Shown piece after piece: positions 21,040 to 32,114 of a DNA stretch of 64,000 bases. The first letter of the stretch is position 1, and each line of letters starts with the position of its first letter. The DNA comes from Capsicum annuum (taxonomy: Eukaryota > Streptophyta > Magnoliopsida > Solanales > Solanaceae), in assembly GCF_002878395.1 (NCBI RefSeq), contig NC_061117.1, positions 226,275,537-226,339,536 of the forward strand, given 5' to 3'. The position numbers were made by a program, and so were the translations under genes. Below the pieces are notes generated by a model. The model searched no databases and was not told the origin of the DNA. It saw nothing but the letters and a program-made list of their open reading frames with translations.

Positions 21040-21139
21040 GGAAACCTTGGGTTTGCTTTCCTCCTTACAACTGTACAATAGTATCTGATGGAAACCTTGG
21101 GTTTGCTTTCCTCCTTACAACTGTACAATAGTATCTGAT
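21040..21139 (+). repeat. Perfect 50-bp tandem duplication
   Basis: The 50-bp unit beginning GGAAACCTTGGGTTTGCTTT occupies 21040-21089 and again 21090-21139 without a mismatch. It ends about 50 bp before the start codon of the next gene and just upstream of its presumed splice acceptor. Confidence 0.95.
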
Positions 21140-21190
21140 TTTGCTTCTTTATTTTTATCAGCTTGTTTTGCTGCCGAGCAAAGGAAAAGA

Positions 21191-24100
21191 ATGGCTTCGG
21201 AGGTGGCTTCTACAGAGGACGTGTTGAATGCATTGCTGGAATACTTAGTTGATCCTCGGTTGCCTTTTAAATCATCTGTCCTTAAGGAAGCTCCCACTCT
21301 TTCTCAGCAGCAGTCTGTAGCCACACAGGTCTTCTATGGTTTCCTCCCATTTACTAAGGACGCGGGTTCTCTCTTTACCCTCTATTCTCATTGCATGGCG
21401 TTCTTTTTGACATGATCATTGCATGGCGTTCTTTTTGACATGATCACTGACCCTTGACATTTGAAAAAAGGAAGCACGCCTGATTTCAAATTTTGTTCCT
21501 TCAATATTAACTTATAGTCCTTCTAGTTAAAGACTTCTCAGGATGTGTTACTGTAGTAGTGTGTTTGAATAACGAGAACGAACATCCATCTTGTTTCTCA
21601 ATTCTTCTCGACCTGTTACAAAGTTAGTCCAGTTGAAGGCTATTTAGAAAAATTCTTGGAATGGAGAAGATTAATTTGTACGACTTGAACTCTATCTCTA
21701 TATATCTCTTGTTTCAGTTGAAGGTAAATTCAGTGTCCTGCTCTTTATTGTAAATGTTAAAGGATAATAATTTTGTCACTGATAACAGAAAAGGGGGAAT
21801 ATATAAAAGAGGACAGACGTTAAACTGTTGTTATGGTTTAGTAAATTTCCTTGTTCACTTGATGTCCAACAGCATTACAAATGATATTTAAGGAGATCTC
21901 GAATCTTTTGTTGGTCTCCCTATGTCACCTAAAATTTCTCAATGTATCAAATTTGAGGCAGTATTTAAGAATTTTTAATATCAGTTTGGACACAGCTAGT
22001 TTGGGATCGAGGGTTAGTTGTTACTTCTATTTGTTAATCTGTTTGCTGCTTCATATGGCTTTTCTCCTCTCCGCTGTTTTTCTCTATGTGAAAAATGTTG
22101 TTTTTTGAGATAGGTAACAATATGATTTAATCATCGGCACAAAGATTGTGCAAAACCCATATTTACAATTCCTAAAAGGAAAAAAAAATCCTTCTTACAA
22201 GGATCCTATAGTACCTTTGAAGGGTTCAGCTTCATTGAATAATTGTTTACACCAAAAGTGAACCAAAAACAAACAGTTCATCTTGATCTTCTGTATAGGG
22301 TTGTAGTTATCATCAAAGCATCTTCAGTTGTAAGTTTTCCAATATGATCTCTGGCTAACTTTTGAATTCTTTTCCTTGTTCCTTTTTTCCATCTTCAGTT
22401 GCATGCTGTTGTGATACTTTACAACTACTACCAGAGGAAGCAAAATCCACAGGCGCAATATTTAGATTTGGAGTCATTCTGCAAGTTGGCCATAACCCTG
22501 AGGCCGGCGTTGATGTCATACATGAAGTTCACGGATCAGTCTGATCCAACTGCCTCCAAGGACATGAACAATGATCTCTCGGTGGCTGAAAAAGCAATCC
22601 AAGATGCTTGCAACATATCTTGTGCTTTGGATGCCTTGAGAGATGTTCCATCAATAAAAAAATGGTTAATTTCCAAAGTTTCTGTCTTATTGCTAGACTC
22701 TAAGAAAGAAGCATGTTCGCTGCTTTATAGTTCTGTCACTGAAGGGGTTTGGTCTCTCCTCGAAAAAAGTCTTGAGCTTCCCACTGCTGAAATAGAAGGT
22801 ACGGTGGAGAGAAAAAAGAGGCGAACCAGTATAAGACCAGTGACTGTAGAGCGAAATGATGATGACTCTGGCTTTCAGCAGCTTGCATTTTCGGCTGTCC
22901 AGGATGCAACAGGTTCATAAATTTCAGAATTATATTTGTAATATATTTCTATATTGGCAAAATTAATTTGTGCCTAGTCTGCTCAAGATTAACCAGACAA
23001 TCATAAGTTGATTTCTTAAGTTGTTTGAACGCCTTTGCTAGCGATAAGTTTCATAAATGAAGTTTTCTCATGCCTGGGCAGAGAAAGAATTGATTAACGG
23101 AGCATTGACCTAGGCAGTTGGATCTTTCTGTTCCTGTTTTATAAAAATGAACTGCTAAAGTTACAGGTAGTCCTGATTTAGAGAGCATTTTATTATGTAT
23201 GATACTTTGCTTGATATGGAGCAGGTATTCCTAAGTCTGACCTTGTGACTTTGGAGAAGCATGTGGTGTATTCACTAACAAAAGAAAAGACAGCGTCTTG
23301 CTTTTACATCATGCAATGTACCAAATCAATCAATGAAGACCTTCAAATTCCTGTCAAGGAGTTTCTTGAGAGGTTAGTTCTTGTCGTGTTAACTGCTTTG
23401 GCTTAGAGAATACTTTTTTCTTTTTTCTTTTTAGAATTTTTTTATCAAGGGTAGTGTAAAAGATGCGCTTTTTTGACAAGAACTCTTGCATCTCTAATCT
23501 TAGAATAGCTCATTTGTTTGATGGTACTGCCACTTTTTTTGTGAAGAGATGATATGATGGTTTTTCAAGTTCATCAATGTTACTTTCTTTGACACAGTCA
23601 TAGGAATCAGTAGAATGATTCATTTGTATACGCTCGTGTTCTTTTTGAGCAACTCAAACTAGGTTTATGGCATTAACTATGCTGAGTTTGAAGATTATAA
23701 TTTCATGCTGTGTTGTTATGAGTCTAACATTGATAAACTTAGTCAAAGAACAAGCCCAAATTATTCACTACGTAAAGTATAAAGACATAATTGCTTATAT
23801 ATTTGTCAATAACATTAATTCATGTATTCTGACACCTTTTTCTACTAGAAATGAAAAGTGATAACTGTTTATCTGAACAGTTTACAGGGTCCATTGGTGA
23901 AAAAGAGTTGTGGTAGTTGGTCTGCTACAGAAGGAGTTGAGTACTTTCATCTGCTTCCCTATGCCAGTATTTTGTCAAACTTTTTCCTGAGGTACTTTCA
24001 ATTTCAATTGGCCTTTATTTGGTAGGCTGTCAATACATTTTGCTTTTATAGTGATTCGTTGCATGGCTTATAGTGAAATTGAACCTTGATGCTTGGGCCG

Positions 24101-27100
24101 AGCTGTTCTTGCAGCAGTCGACATGCTTGCTTAACAACTTTGTGTGATCAAATTGACAAATGCCAAGACATGTGTAACTATGTTTGATGCTTTTGCTTGA
24201 TTTTATTAGTCCTAACAATTCATTGAACAAGACTTGTACAGTGAGAAAAAGATGAGGAAATTAGTCACGAATATGGTGCAAAGAACGTCATACCCACCTT
24301 TTTGAGAACTTTTTTTGATGACCGAGAAATCCCCGGTTAGTGGTGCTTGGTTTGAGACTTGGTAGATAATGACCCTTCCTCTACCCTTCTCCACTTAAAT
24401 ACTGTCTGCGGCATGGTTTGAACCCATGGCATGCGTCTAACCACCCATCACTAGCTGCACTCTTACCACTAGAAGCCCCGGGGATGTAAAGAATTCTTAT
24501 TGATTTTGAGAATCAGAAAAAGCTGATTTATTTAGGTAAGTTGGTACTAATACGTCATCAAATTTCTTTTTAGTTAACATATCTTAATCGTACATAACAA
24601 ACTTCCTTGTAAGATTGAGCTATTTTCAGTTGAATGATGCATTATAGTGAAAGATCTAATCCTCTTCATCTCTGTTTATGCTGGGAGCCTATACTGTGTA
24701 TACAATACGTATGTGCATTGGCCTGATCAAATATGTATATTCGAGGAGTTAAGGTGGGCAGGTGGAGAGGGGAAGGGAGGGATAGGGAGAAAGTTGGGAG
24801 CCAATGTAAGATGTATGCATATGCATATTTTACTGTACTGCAGGTTCTTATGTGTGTCCAACTGTTGGTTTATGATATAAGAGGTTACACGACTGGAATT
24901 TATGGTATTATGTTTTGTCATCTGTTCAAGTTCTCCCGAGTATCTATCCCTTAAGTTATTTGCGACAGAGAAAATAGATCGGGTTTAGTTTCTTGAAGTA
25001 GCAGTAAGTGAAAGCCTTGGTCTTATCTTGTATTTGCTTATGTTACGTGGCTAGCTGTATGGAAAGTATTTAGATTTCTTTGAGCTTAACCTTTTCGTGC
25101 AAGTACTAGGCAGCTAACGTCTGCCATGCTTTCATCATTGTGCAAAAGGGGCACCTTCTTTATGCCTTCTTTTTTTAATGATTAATATTTTGATAGCTAT
25201 AGATCAAAGCATCTGAGATTTAATCCCATCCATGTTTTTGGATTATGCTATCTTTATTTTCGGGTTTCATTAGTGCACTTTGAATATATGTAAACTGTAT
25301 TTAAGTTTTTATTGAGAAACTAAATCACCTTACCGGCAAAATATTTGCAGTAATCCATTTTCATGCCTTTATATATGTTAGTAGACACATAATTTCATTC
25401 ATATTCCTATTCTATTAATTGGTAACACATTGATGGGATACAAGATGACTATCATGAAATTGGATGCTTCTTTCCGAGTTTCAAGATCCACAATAGCTTT
25501 GGTGCGGATATGTAAAGAGTGGAGAACTAAATTCAAGACAATTGGAAGCCCAAAAGAAGAAAGAAGGCCCATGTCGTTGGTCTTAAATCAAAAGGCCCTA
25601 TGTTAGAGGGTATTTTAGTATTTTAGTATTCTTGCTTAGATAATGAACCCTACTATAAATAGACTATGTTGCTCGGTCTCTCCAAATTTGCTGCCGCGCA
25701 CATTTCAGATTCTCCAAAACGCACTACTTTTGGAGTACCCGATATGCACTTCGACATTTTTGAAGAGTCTGATCAACCTGAAGAGGTTATTTTGTGGGAT
25801 TATACTGGGTATGTTGTTGAGAGTGTACACAATTACTCTGAGAGTGTACGCAATCCTTACCTCTACTCAGAGGTAGAGAGGCTGTTCATGTATGAGTTAT
25901 CTCTTTCTCCCGTTGGATATCGTATTGGAATGTTAATCTAATTAGTTCCTAGGGTCTCTTAACTGTTTCTTTGAGTAAATTGATTTTATTTCAATTCTAG
26001 ATTAACCTTTCTTTCTTCGTATCCTAGATTTAAGAATATGGTTGCATTTTCGTATGTCTAGGTAATTAATTGCTTAGGCGTGTGTTACCCTAACAAGTTC
26101 TCTTAATATTCCTATTCTTTTATTGCTTTCTATAATTGTTCTTGTTGTTCATGTGGGGTTGAAGAACCCATCTTCAATTTCTTTGAATTCCCGAGCCCGT
26201 TTTACATCACACATTCTCCAATTTTAGTAATTTACAAACCTGTTTTAAAATTCGGATTCTCTTGAGTCGTGTTGTGAATGTCGGCGGAGTTGATTGAATT
26301 CTGTCACATTACATGTACTAGTTTGATTTTTGGTTTGTTGTAAACAAGATAACTAATAACCCTGATCTAACATGTGTTTGACAATTAGATTTTGTATGGG
26401 CTTAGCACTATATTGACAAGCTGCCAAATTGATGCAGGGACGTTTCTAGTTTGGGTGGCTCAAATACAAGAAGCCATAAGGATATAAGAGACAGCTGTGA
26501 AAAAGAAATTTCTGAGAGCAGAATCTCATCGTCTGATCAAAACTTGGGCAATGTAAGCATCAGGACTGCTGTAGGTTCAGAAAGTGCTTGCAAAGAGGCA
26601 AGTGCTCTTAAAGGAAGTCAGAGTGTAGAGGTGAAGATTGAACCGACGGAAGCAAAGACGCCTGATGAAAGTTCTGAAGTTTTTATTGGAACCAAGTCAG
26701 ATCACATAGGCCTAGAAATTTCAGAGGCAAAAAATGGTGATGGTTGCCATGAAAAAGTTGGCCGTTCTGCTGTTGGTCAAGAAGCAACAGCTGTAGGTGG
26801 CCCCCATAATATACGGGAAAGTGAAGAAACTGGAACAGATAATTCAGTTAAAACTACAGAAGTTGCAGATCTTCCTGGTGATAACCTAAATGGAGTCAAC
26901 TTGAAATGCTTAAATGATACAAGCAACAAGGTACACCATGAAAAAATCAGAGACCATGAGGAATCAACTGTAGAAGAACTTCATGGTATAATCGACCACC
27001 CAAAGACACCAGAAGAGAAAACTGAGGAGCCGGTGAAGTCCACTAAAGGCTGTGAAGACAATGTTTATAATGATATGGAGTTAGCTGGTTCTCATCTCGA

Positions 27101-30100
27101 ACCTATGGAGGTGAAAATTGATGATGGTTATCACCTTTCTAGTTCTCCTACTAGGCCTCAGAGGATGGATGTTGATGCATGTATTCCTTGCTCCAAAAAT
27201 GGAAATAGCAGTAAGGATGGTAAGCTAACCAAAGAAGTTCATCATCACCAGAAAAAGAGGACGAGGGAGAGTGATGGAGAAATCATTGGAAGGGGTATAA
27301 TTCACAAGGTAGACAAGTTCAGTTAATATTTAAGTTTTTGATTTCATGCGTTGCTCTTGTTTGTTCTTACTAATCCTTCCTTTCTCTTTTCAAGAGTATT
27401 CATGAAATTGCCCACTTGTAATGAGTCGGCGATCAATATTTTAGATGAAAGAAATTTCATCTAGAAATATCAGAATTTAGTTTAATAGATATCTACAGTT
27501 TGTATGCTTTGCAGGTCTCACAGCAGACATTAATCCATACCTTGATAAATCTACATTCAGTTGCAGTTCTCAGTGATAGTATTAGTAGTAGTGACACTAA
27601 TAAGCATAATGGCATGACATTAATAAGGAGTAGTAATACTGCTAGTCATTCTAAGGTTTTGGATGATGTACATTACTTCTTTTGATGTGCCTTCCTCAAG
27701 CCTTGTACAGGGGATGCATCCACGTGATACCTTGAGCTAGTATTGCACTGTAATTTTGCCGATAGGCAAAATTTGATAATCTTATCAAGTAGAAGTAACT
27801 AATCATTGTAATGCTTCATTTTCCGACCCCTCCCCCTTCAACTTATCATACATTAAAGTGTATGGTCTCATTGGTATCACAGTGTTTGAACACTTCCCTA
27901 TTATAATTTGCCCTGGCTTATGATTTGCACTTCAAATAATATTTGGAAATGAATGTATAAACCTCCACATTTTCTCTTGCTTTACCCCCTTGAGTGCCCG
28001 CTTAAGTTGATGGATGTCCTTTTCTTTTCCAAATTTTTTCCTCGAGATTCGAAGAGGGGTCTTCATTCTTCATTTTATTGTCACATCTGATACCAAGCCT
28101 TATTTGCAGGCACAAAGAGCTGCTGAGGTGAAGGCTGATGAAGAGCGTGACTTTTCCACTATCTCACCTAATCAAAATGAAATTTCTGTGGCACATACTG
28201 GGCATGTTCCTTGCAAGCCTGAATCTATGGATATAGGCGATTTAAAAACTGTTTTGGCTTCAAAAGAGGAGGCTTTGACAAAAAGTTCCCTTGAAGTTCT
28301 TCTTCATAAACGGCAGAAACTGGTAATTTTATGTTTGGTATGAAGTAGAGTATATGTGGTCGAGAGTCTGGTCATTTGTTTAGTGCTAGTAATGTTGCAG
28401 TTATTCCTTATCTATTTAAGGCTGAAAATCTGTGTTTGGAAAGTTTGGAGATGTCCTTTTGTTCTGTCAGGTCTTATAGACAACAGAGCAATAGATCCCA
28501 GAATAAAGTCCAATTGCTGCCGTTTTGTGCTCTAAATAGTTAGCAATATACTTGTGGCTTTTTCGGATCTATGCTGGCGAGGTGATAATTCAATTTATAT
28601 TACTTATATGGCCAGGTTTAATTTTCCTTTTCCCTTTGATCGTTTTAAGTATATTTTAATCTATCTTAATTCATTATTTTTTTTCATATGACTTTTATTT
28701 AATCCAAAATGAGAAACTAAGTTCACCCTTAGTTCCTCAAGTTGGACTGTTGTAAGACGAAGACTGTGATGTATAATTTCCGATCTGACCACTTAAAACT
28801 TGTGTCAATGTATCAATAATTTCATCCTTCAACATGTAGTTAGTAATTTGTTCTGGTCCTTAGCTGTGTATTTTTAATGTGCCAAATATCTTGTGGGGTT
28901 TTCCTTTCTCTGTCTCTTCTGTTTTTTGAACTATTTTATCTTCAATATAGAACTCTGTGGGAGTGTCATCTGGTTTTTTAATGCCTGCACTTTATTTGGT
29001 TCTCAGTATTCAGTAATATCAATTTGCATTCGTTTCTTAACAGTGTCATCAACAACTTAAAATCAGAAATGAAATTGCTTCATTTGATGAAAGAATTCAG
29101 AGAATCTTAGATGGTATGATTTCTATCTCAGGCTTTTGTAGCTTCTTTTTGTTTCAGTTTCTTTGTGCTAGCATTACTCTTTTTACAAAGCGTGGTACTG
29201 TATGGATCAAAAATATTTTTCTTCTGTTTGTTGTCTGTCTATCCTCCCTCTCTTGTTTGGTTTTCTTTTAGAAATGGAATGTGAATGAGCAAAGATAATT
29301 ATTAAAGTAGTACTGAGATGGTATAGAAAAGATTACAGGACCTAAACTGCATCGCTCGCTCCAAACATACTACATATATTCCCCCAATAAGTGCAAACAA
29401 TCCGCGTACTTATCCATCCTATCAAGAGTACTACTATTACACCAAACATACAAATTATTGATACATTTGTTTTTGGCTCTAGGTATCTGCGACCTCTGTA
29501 TCTCCTTTTAGACCCATTTTGTTCCAAACTGACATGGTGTGTAGTGGACTGGAAATGTCCTAGATGGCTGTCAACCTACTTGCTTGCGTCCTCTAATACA
29601 TGCTTGAGAATGAAGTCAAAACTATAGCAGTTGCTCCATTTTTGACCTCGATTAAAATATATCAAGATAAAAACCTTGGTGCTTTTTCATGTGAGAATTT
29701 ATCAATTGCGGAAAATTAGTACTGCAGAGTTGAAAATGTGAACATGGAAGACTCGTAGCATTGCCTTTCTTTTCTCTTTTTTAAGCAATTAGATATAAAA
29801 GCTGCACTCTTGACAACTAGAAAAGCTATCAAGTATCTTAATTTCAAGTGTATTACCAGTTGTATGGACCTATTATAGAGTTGATAACGTAACTGTTATG
29901 CTTGGAGTACGACAAAGGCCACAGGGTGCTTTTTCCTAGGTTGGTGTGGGGGGTGGGGGGTGGGGTGGGGGTGTTAAAATGATTTCCTTTATCTTGCTTC
30001 TTTGTGTTGGAGGGTGGTTGGGAGGTGAAGGAGAAAAGTGTGGTTGAGACTGAGCTAGTATCAGGTTTTGGTGGCTAAGTTTCCTTGTGGAGGTTTTGAT

Positions 30101-30310
30101 TCTTCATCAAGTTTTGGTAGTTTTTTGGAGTCGTGAACTGCTCTAAACTGTTGTATATCATGAACTTGAACTAAATTACTGCACATGTTATTTTAATGCC
30201 TTGTAGGTGGCAAAGGTAGTTTGGCTCTAAAACTAGAAACGGTCCTGGACTTCTGTGATGAAACATGCTCGAGGATAGAGCTGCTATCCAAGAACACGGC
30301 CAGTAACTGA
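21191..30310 (+). CDS. Uncharacterised plant protein, 769 aa, 9 coding exons
   Basis: Exons are 21191-21328, 22399-22912, 23225-23372, 23881-23991, 26438-27308, 27515-27655, 28110-28322, 29044-29113 and 30207-30310. All introns are GT-AG with matching phases, and the stop is TGA. I do not recognise a named family. The first ~270 residues are globular (DVLNALLEYLVDPRLP, LHAVVILYNYYQRKQNPQ, LPYASILSNFFLR) and look like a conserved plant domain. The long fifth exon encodes an acidic, Ser/Glu/Lys-rich disordered region ending in a basic HHQKKRTRES patch that could be a nuclear signal. The C-terminus (KRQKL...CHQQLKIRNEIASFDERIQRILD) is a probable coiled coil. The start sits in a good context (GAATGG). 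Exon 6 is the least certain. Introns carry a SINE, a MITE and a possible LTR remnant. Confidence 0.8.
21389..21444 (+). repeat. Perfect 28-bp tandem duplication
   Basis: CATTGCATGGCGTTCTTTTT plus GACATGAT occurs twice back to back, in intron 1, 60 bp after the first coding exon. It is the second perfect tandem duplication within 400 bp. Confidence 0.95.
24317..24485 (-). mobile_element. SINE in intron 4 of the 769-aa protein gene
   Basis: The minus strand shows a head with AGTGGTAAGAGTGCAGCTAG and box B GTGGGTTCAAACC-like sequence (ATGGGTTCAAACCATG). The body contains TTAAGTGGAGAAGGGTAGAGG, and the end is TTTCTCGGTCATC plus an A run. The structure is complete or nearly so. Target-site duplication was not resolved. 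Confidence 0.75.
25530..26215 (+). mobile_element. Possible solo LTR/TRIM-type insertion in intron 4
   Basis: AAGCCCAAAAGAAGAAAGAAGGCCC, then GGGTATTTTAGTATTTTAG and CTATAAATAGACTATG, is the arrangement of a retroelement LTR promoter region. The block ends with GTTGAAGAACCCATCTTCAA and TTTTACATCACA. A matching second LTR, primer site or target duplication was not found, so the boundaries are guesses. Confidence 0.35.
25667..25783. mobile_element. Foldback MITE (TATGTTGCTCGG ends)
   Basis: TATGTTGCTCGGTCTCTCCAAATTTG on the left mirrors CATTTTTGAAGAGTCTGATCAACCT on the right, as an imperfect palindrome. The same element family lies at 32392-32513. It is embedded in the LTR-like block and supplies most of the open frame seen there. 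Confidence 0.6.
29948..29971 (+). other. G-quadruplex-type motif in intron 8
   Basis: Four G runs of 6, 6, 4 and 5 bases are separated by single T residues on the coding strand. This fits a strong canonical quadruplex pattern with one-base loops, so it could fold in the pre-mRNA as well as the DNA. Confidence 0.85.
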
Positions 30311-31509
30311 AGCATTGTGGTAAAGCTCTCAACTTCTCAGTCATTTAGAGTTCTTCTAAAACACCACATTTGGTTGATCATGACATGCTGTTGGAGACTG
30401 ATTGAGTAAGAAACAGGGAAATTAGACTTCAAATTGTTCTGCCCAATCCAGTGATCAGCCCCGAAATCTGTCTTCCTACCATTTCCATCGATGATCTCCA
30501 CATTGTCTCAAAACACTTGAATGTCCTTTGGCTTTTTGTTGTGCATTGCTCCTAAAAGAACACCGCTTTTAACATGAAACGTTTGACATTTCCTTCCCCG
30601 TTGTAATTTTCTTCATTTGATTTTCTGGTGAATTCCCATGATTTTTGTTCTTTCTATCCCTGATGCTGTCCTATTGAACGTACTGCATTGAAGGGGAGTT
30701 TCATCTGTCGGACAAACTAGTAATGTCTATTTGTTTGTCTGGAACACAATATCCCCGTGATAAAGGGAAACTGAAATTCCCAATTTTGGCTGCTCACAAC
30801 CTGATAGAATCTAATTTTATTTCATTTAATGGTACTCTTTCCTTAAAAAATCCATTTTCAACTAATCTTTTGAGTTCATTTTCTCGTAGGTGGATTTCAT
30901 GCTAGAGTGATCTGCATTTCACATGATTACAGACTATGGAACATCAACACCAACATTTTCGAATCATATTATGGCTACCATACTACTAATTCTATAGTAC
31001 TGTACTAGTTTCATTATTGTCCACTTGTGGGAATCTACTGGGTATGTTGTTGTTGTATTGCCCAGACGCAACTATATGTGCCTTTGAGTTGAAATTTTTT
31101 GTCTATAGTTTATTGATTTGTTGTCTATTGAACACCTATATGTGCTGCCTCTTGATAAGAGACTTGTGTTTCGTAATGTTTTTAGCAATGGAATTCTGTT
31201 CTGGACGCGTTGGGGTGTTGAGCGAATGAGATATACTCTCCTTATATGATCTCGAACAATCTTCTTTCTCATGACTCATGAGCTAGCTGGAGTTAAGATA
31301 AGCATCATCACTGATATTTTATGACAAATTTTGAAAAAATTTATAACCTCTCATAGTTTATTCTGGTCTTCAACAACCAAAACTTCTTAATTATGATTTA
31401 AAATATGTAACTTTCACTTCATATGCCTCAAAACATCCCTACACAAATACTTTTGTCCTCTTCCTTGCACGAGTGGACTGAGTAAATAGTAGGAATAATT
31501 TTTTTTTTA

Positions 31510-31793
31510 GAGAAAATGTTCTGTTTTCATTCTGAATTTTACGTGAAATTGTTGAGACACACTCGAACTTTAACAGGGTCTATTACCTTTGGACTAATTA
31601 AAATCATATTTTTTACAATCTTAGTGTGGCACATACACTGAAGGTTCATGTAGACACATGTATGTGCCACGTAGGAGGCACTAAGGTTGCCAAAAATATA
31701 ATTTTAATTAGTTAGGGGTAATAGGATCCTCCTAACGTTCAGATATGTCTCAGCAATTTCGTGTATAGGACGGACACGGTGCATTTTCTCAAA
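31510..31793. mobile_element. Long-TIR MITE (MULE-like)
   Basis: The two halves are inverted copies: GAGAAAATGTTCTGTTTTCA / GAGAAAATGCACCGTGTCCG, then TGAAATTGTTGAGACA / CGAAATTGCTGAGACA, GGTAATAGGATCC and TGGCACATAC. A palindromic ACACATGTATGTGCCACGTAGG core lies in the middle. It has the same general build as elements at 33001, 52637 and 56427. No target duplication was identified for this copy. Confidence 0.65.
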
Positions 31794-31983
31794 AACTTGT
31801 GAACAACAAAAATGTAGAGAAACAAGTCAGTCTCAAGGGCCCTATAGTAATCAAAGAAAGCCAATGAATGAACACCAAGTATACAAAACTAAGATAAGGC
31901 AAAGGAAAAGCAATTTGTACAATAAGTTTATATTGATAATGTAAGTAATATTATTATCTAGAATCAATCCACAAAAGGGGTGC

Positions 31984-31989
31984 CACGTG
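31984..31989 (+). promoter_or_regulatory. G-box CACGTG in the PsbR promoter
   Basis: GCCACGTGTAA lies about 130 bp upstream of the PsbR ATG. GATAA-type sequences (TATTATCAAAG) follow 40 bp later. G-box plus GATAA boxes is the usual arrangement of light-responsive photosynthesis promoters, so it plausibly drives light regulation of PsbR. No clear TATA box is seen. Confidence 0.6.
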
Positions 31990-32114
31990 TAATATTGTAA
32001 ATCACAAATTGCAAGTCATCGCTAATATTATTATCAAAGTGAAAAATATTCATCATACATACCATACTTACAATAAGTGAGAGCAAAAGAAGAAGAAAGA
32101 AGTAGTAGAAGAAA

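Larger units (their letters stand above)
30311..32114. other. Spacer between the 769-aa protein gene and PsbR
   Basis: It holds the 3' UTR of the upstream gene, a SINE 3' fragment at about 31020-31055 (CCACTTGTGGGAATCTACTG, GGTATGTTGTTGTTG), a long-inverted-repeat MITE (31510-31793) and the PsbR promoter. No further gene is supported. Confidence 0.5.

Noticed and set aside
25643..25941. Open frames of 77 and 91 codons
   Set aside because: They overlap a foldback MITE and an LTR-like block inside an intron; the apparent protein is repeat sequence.
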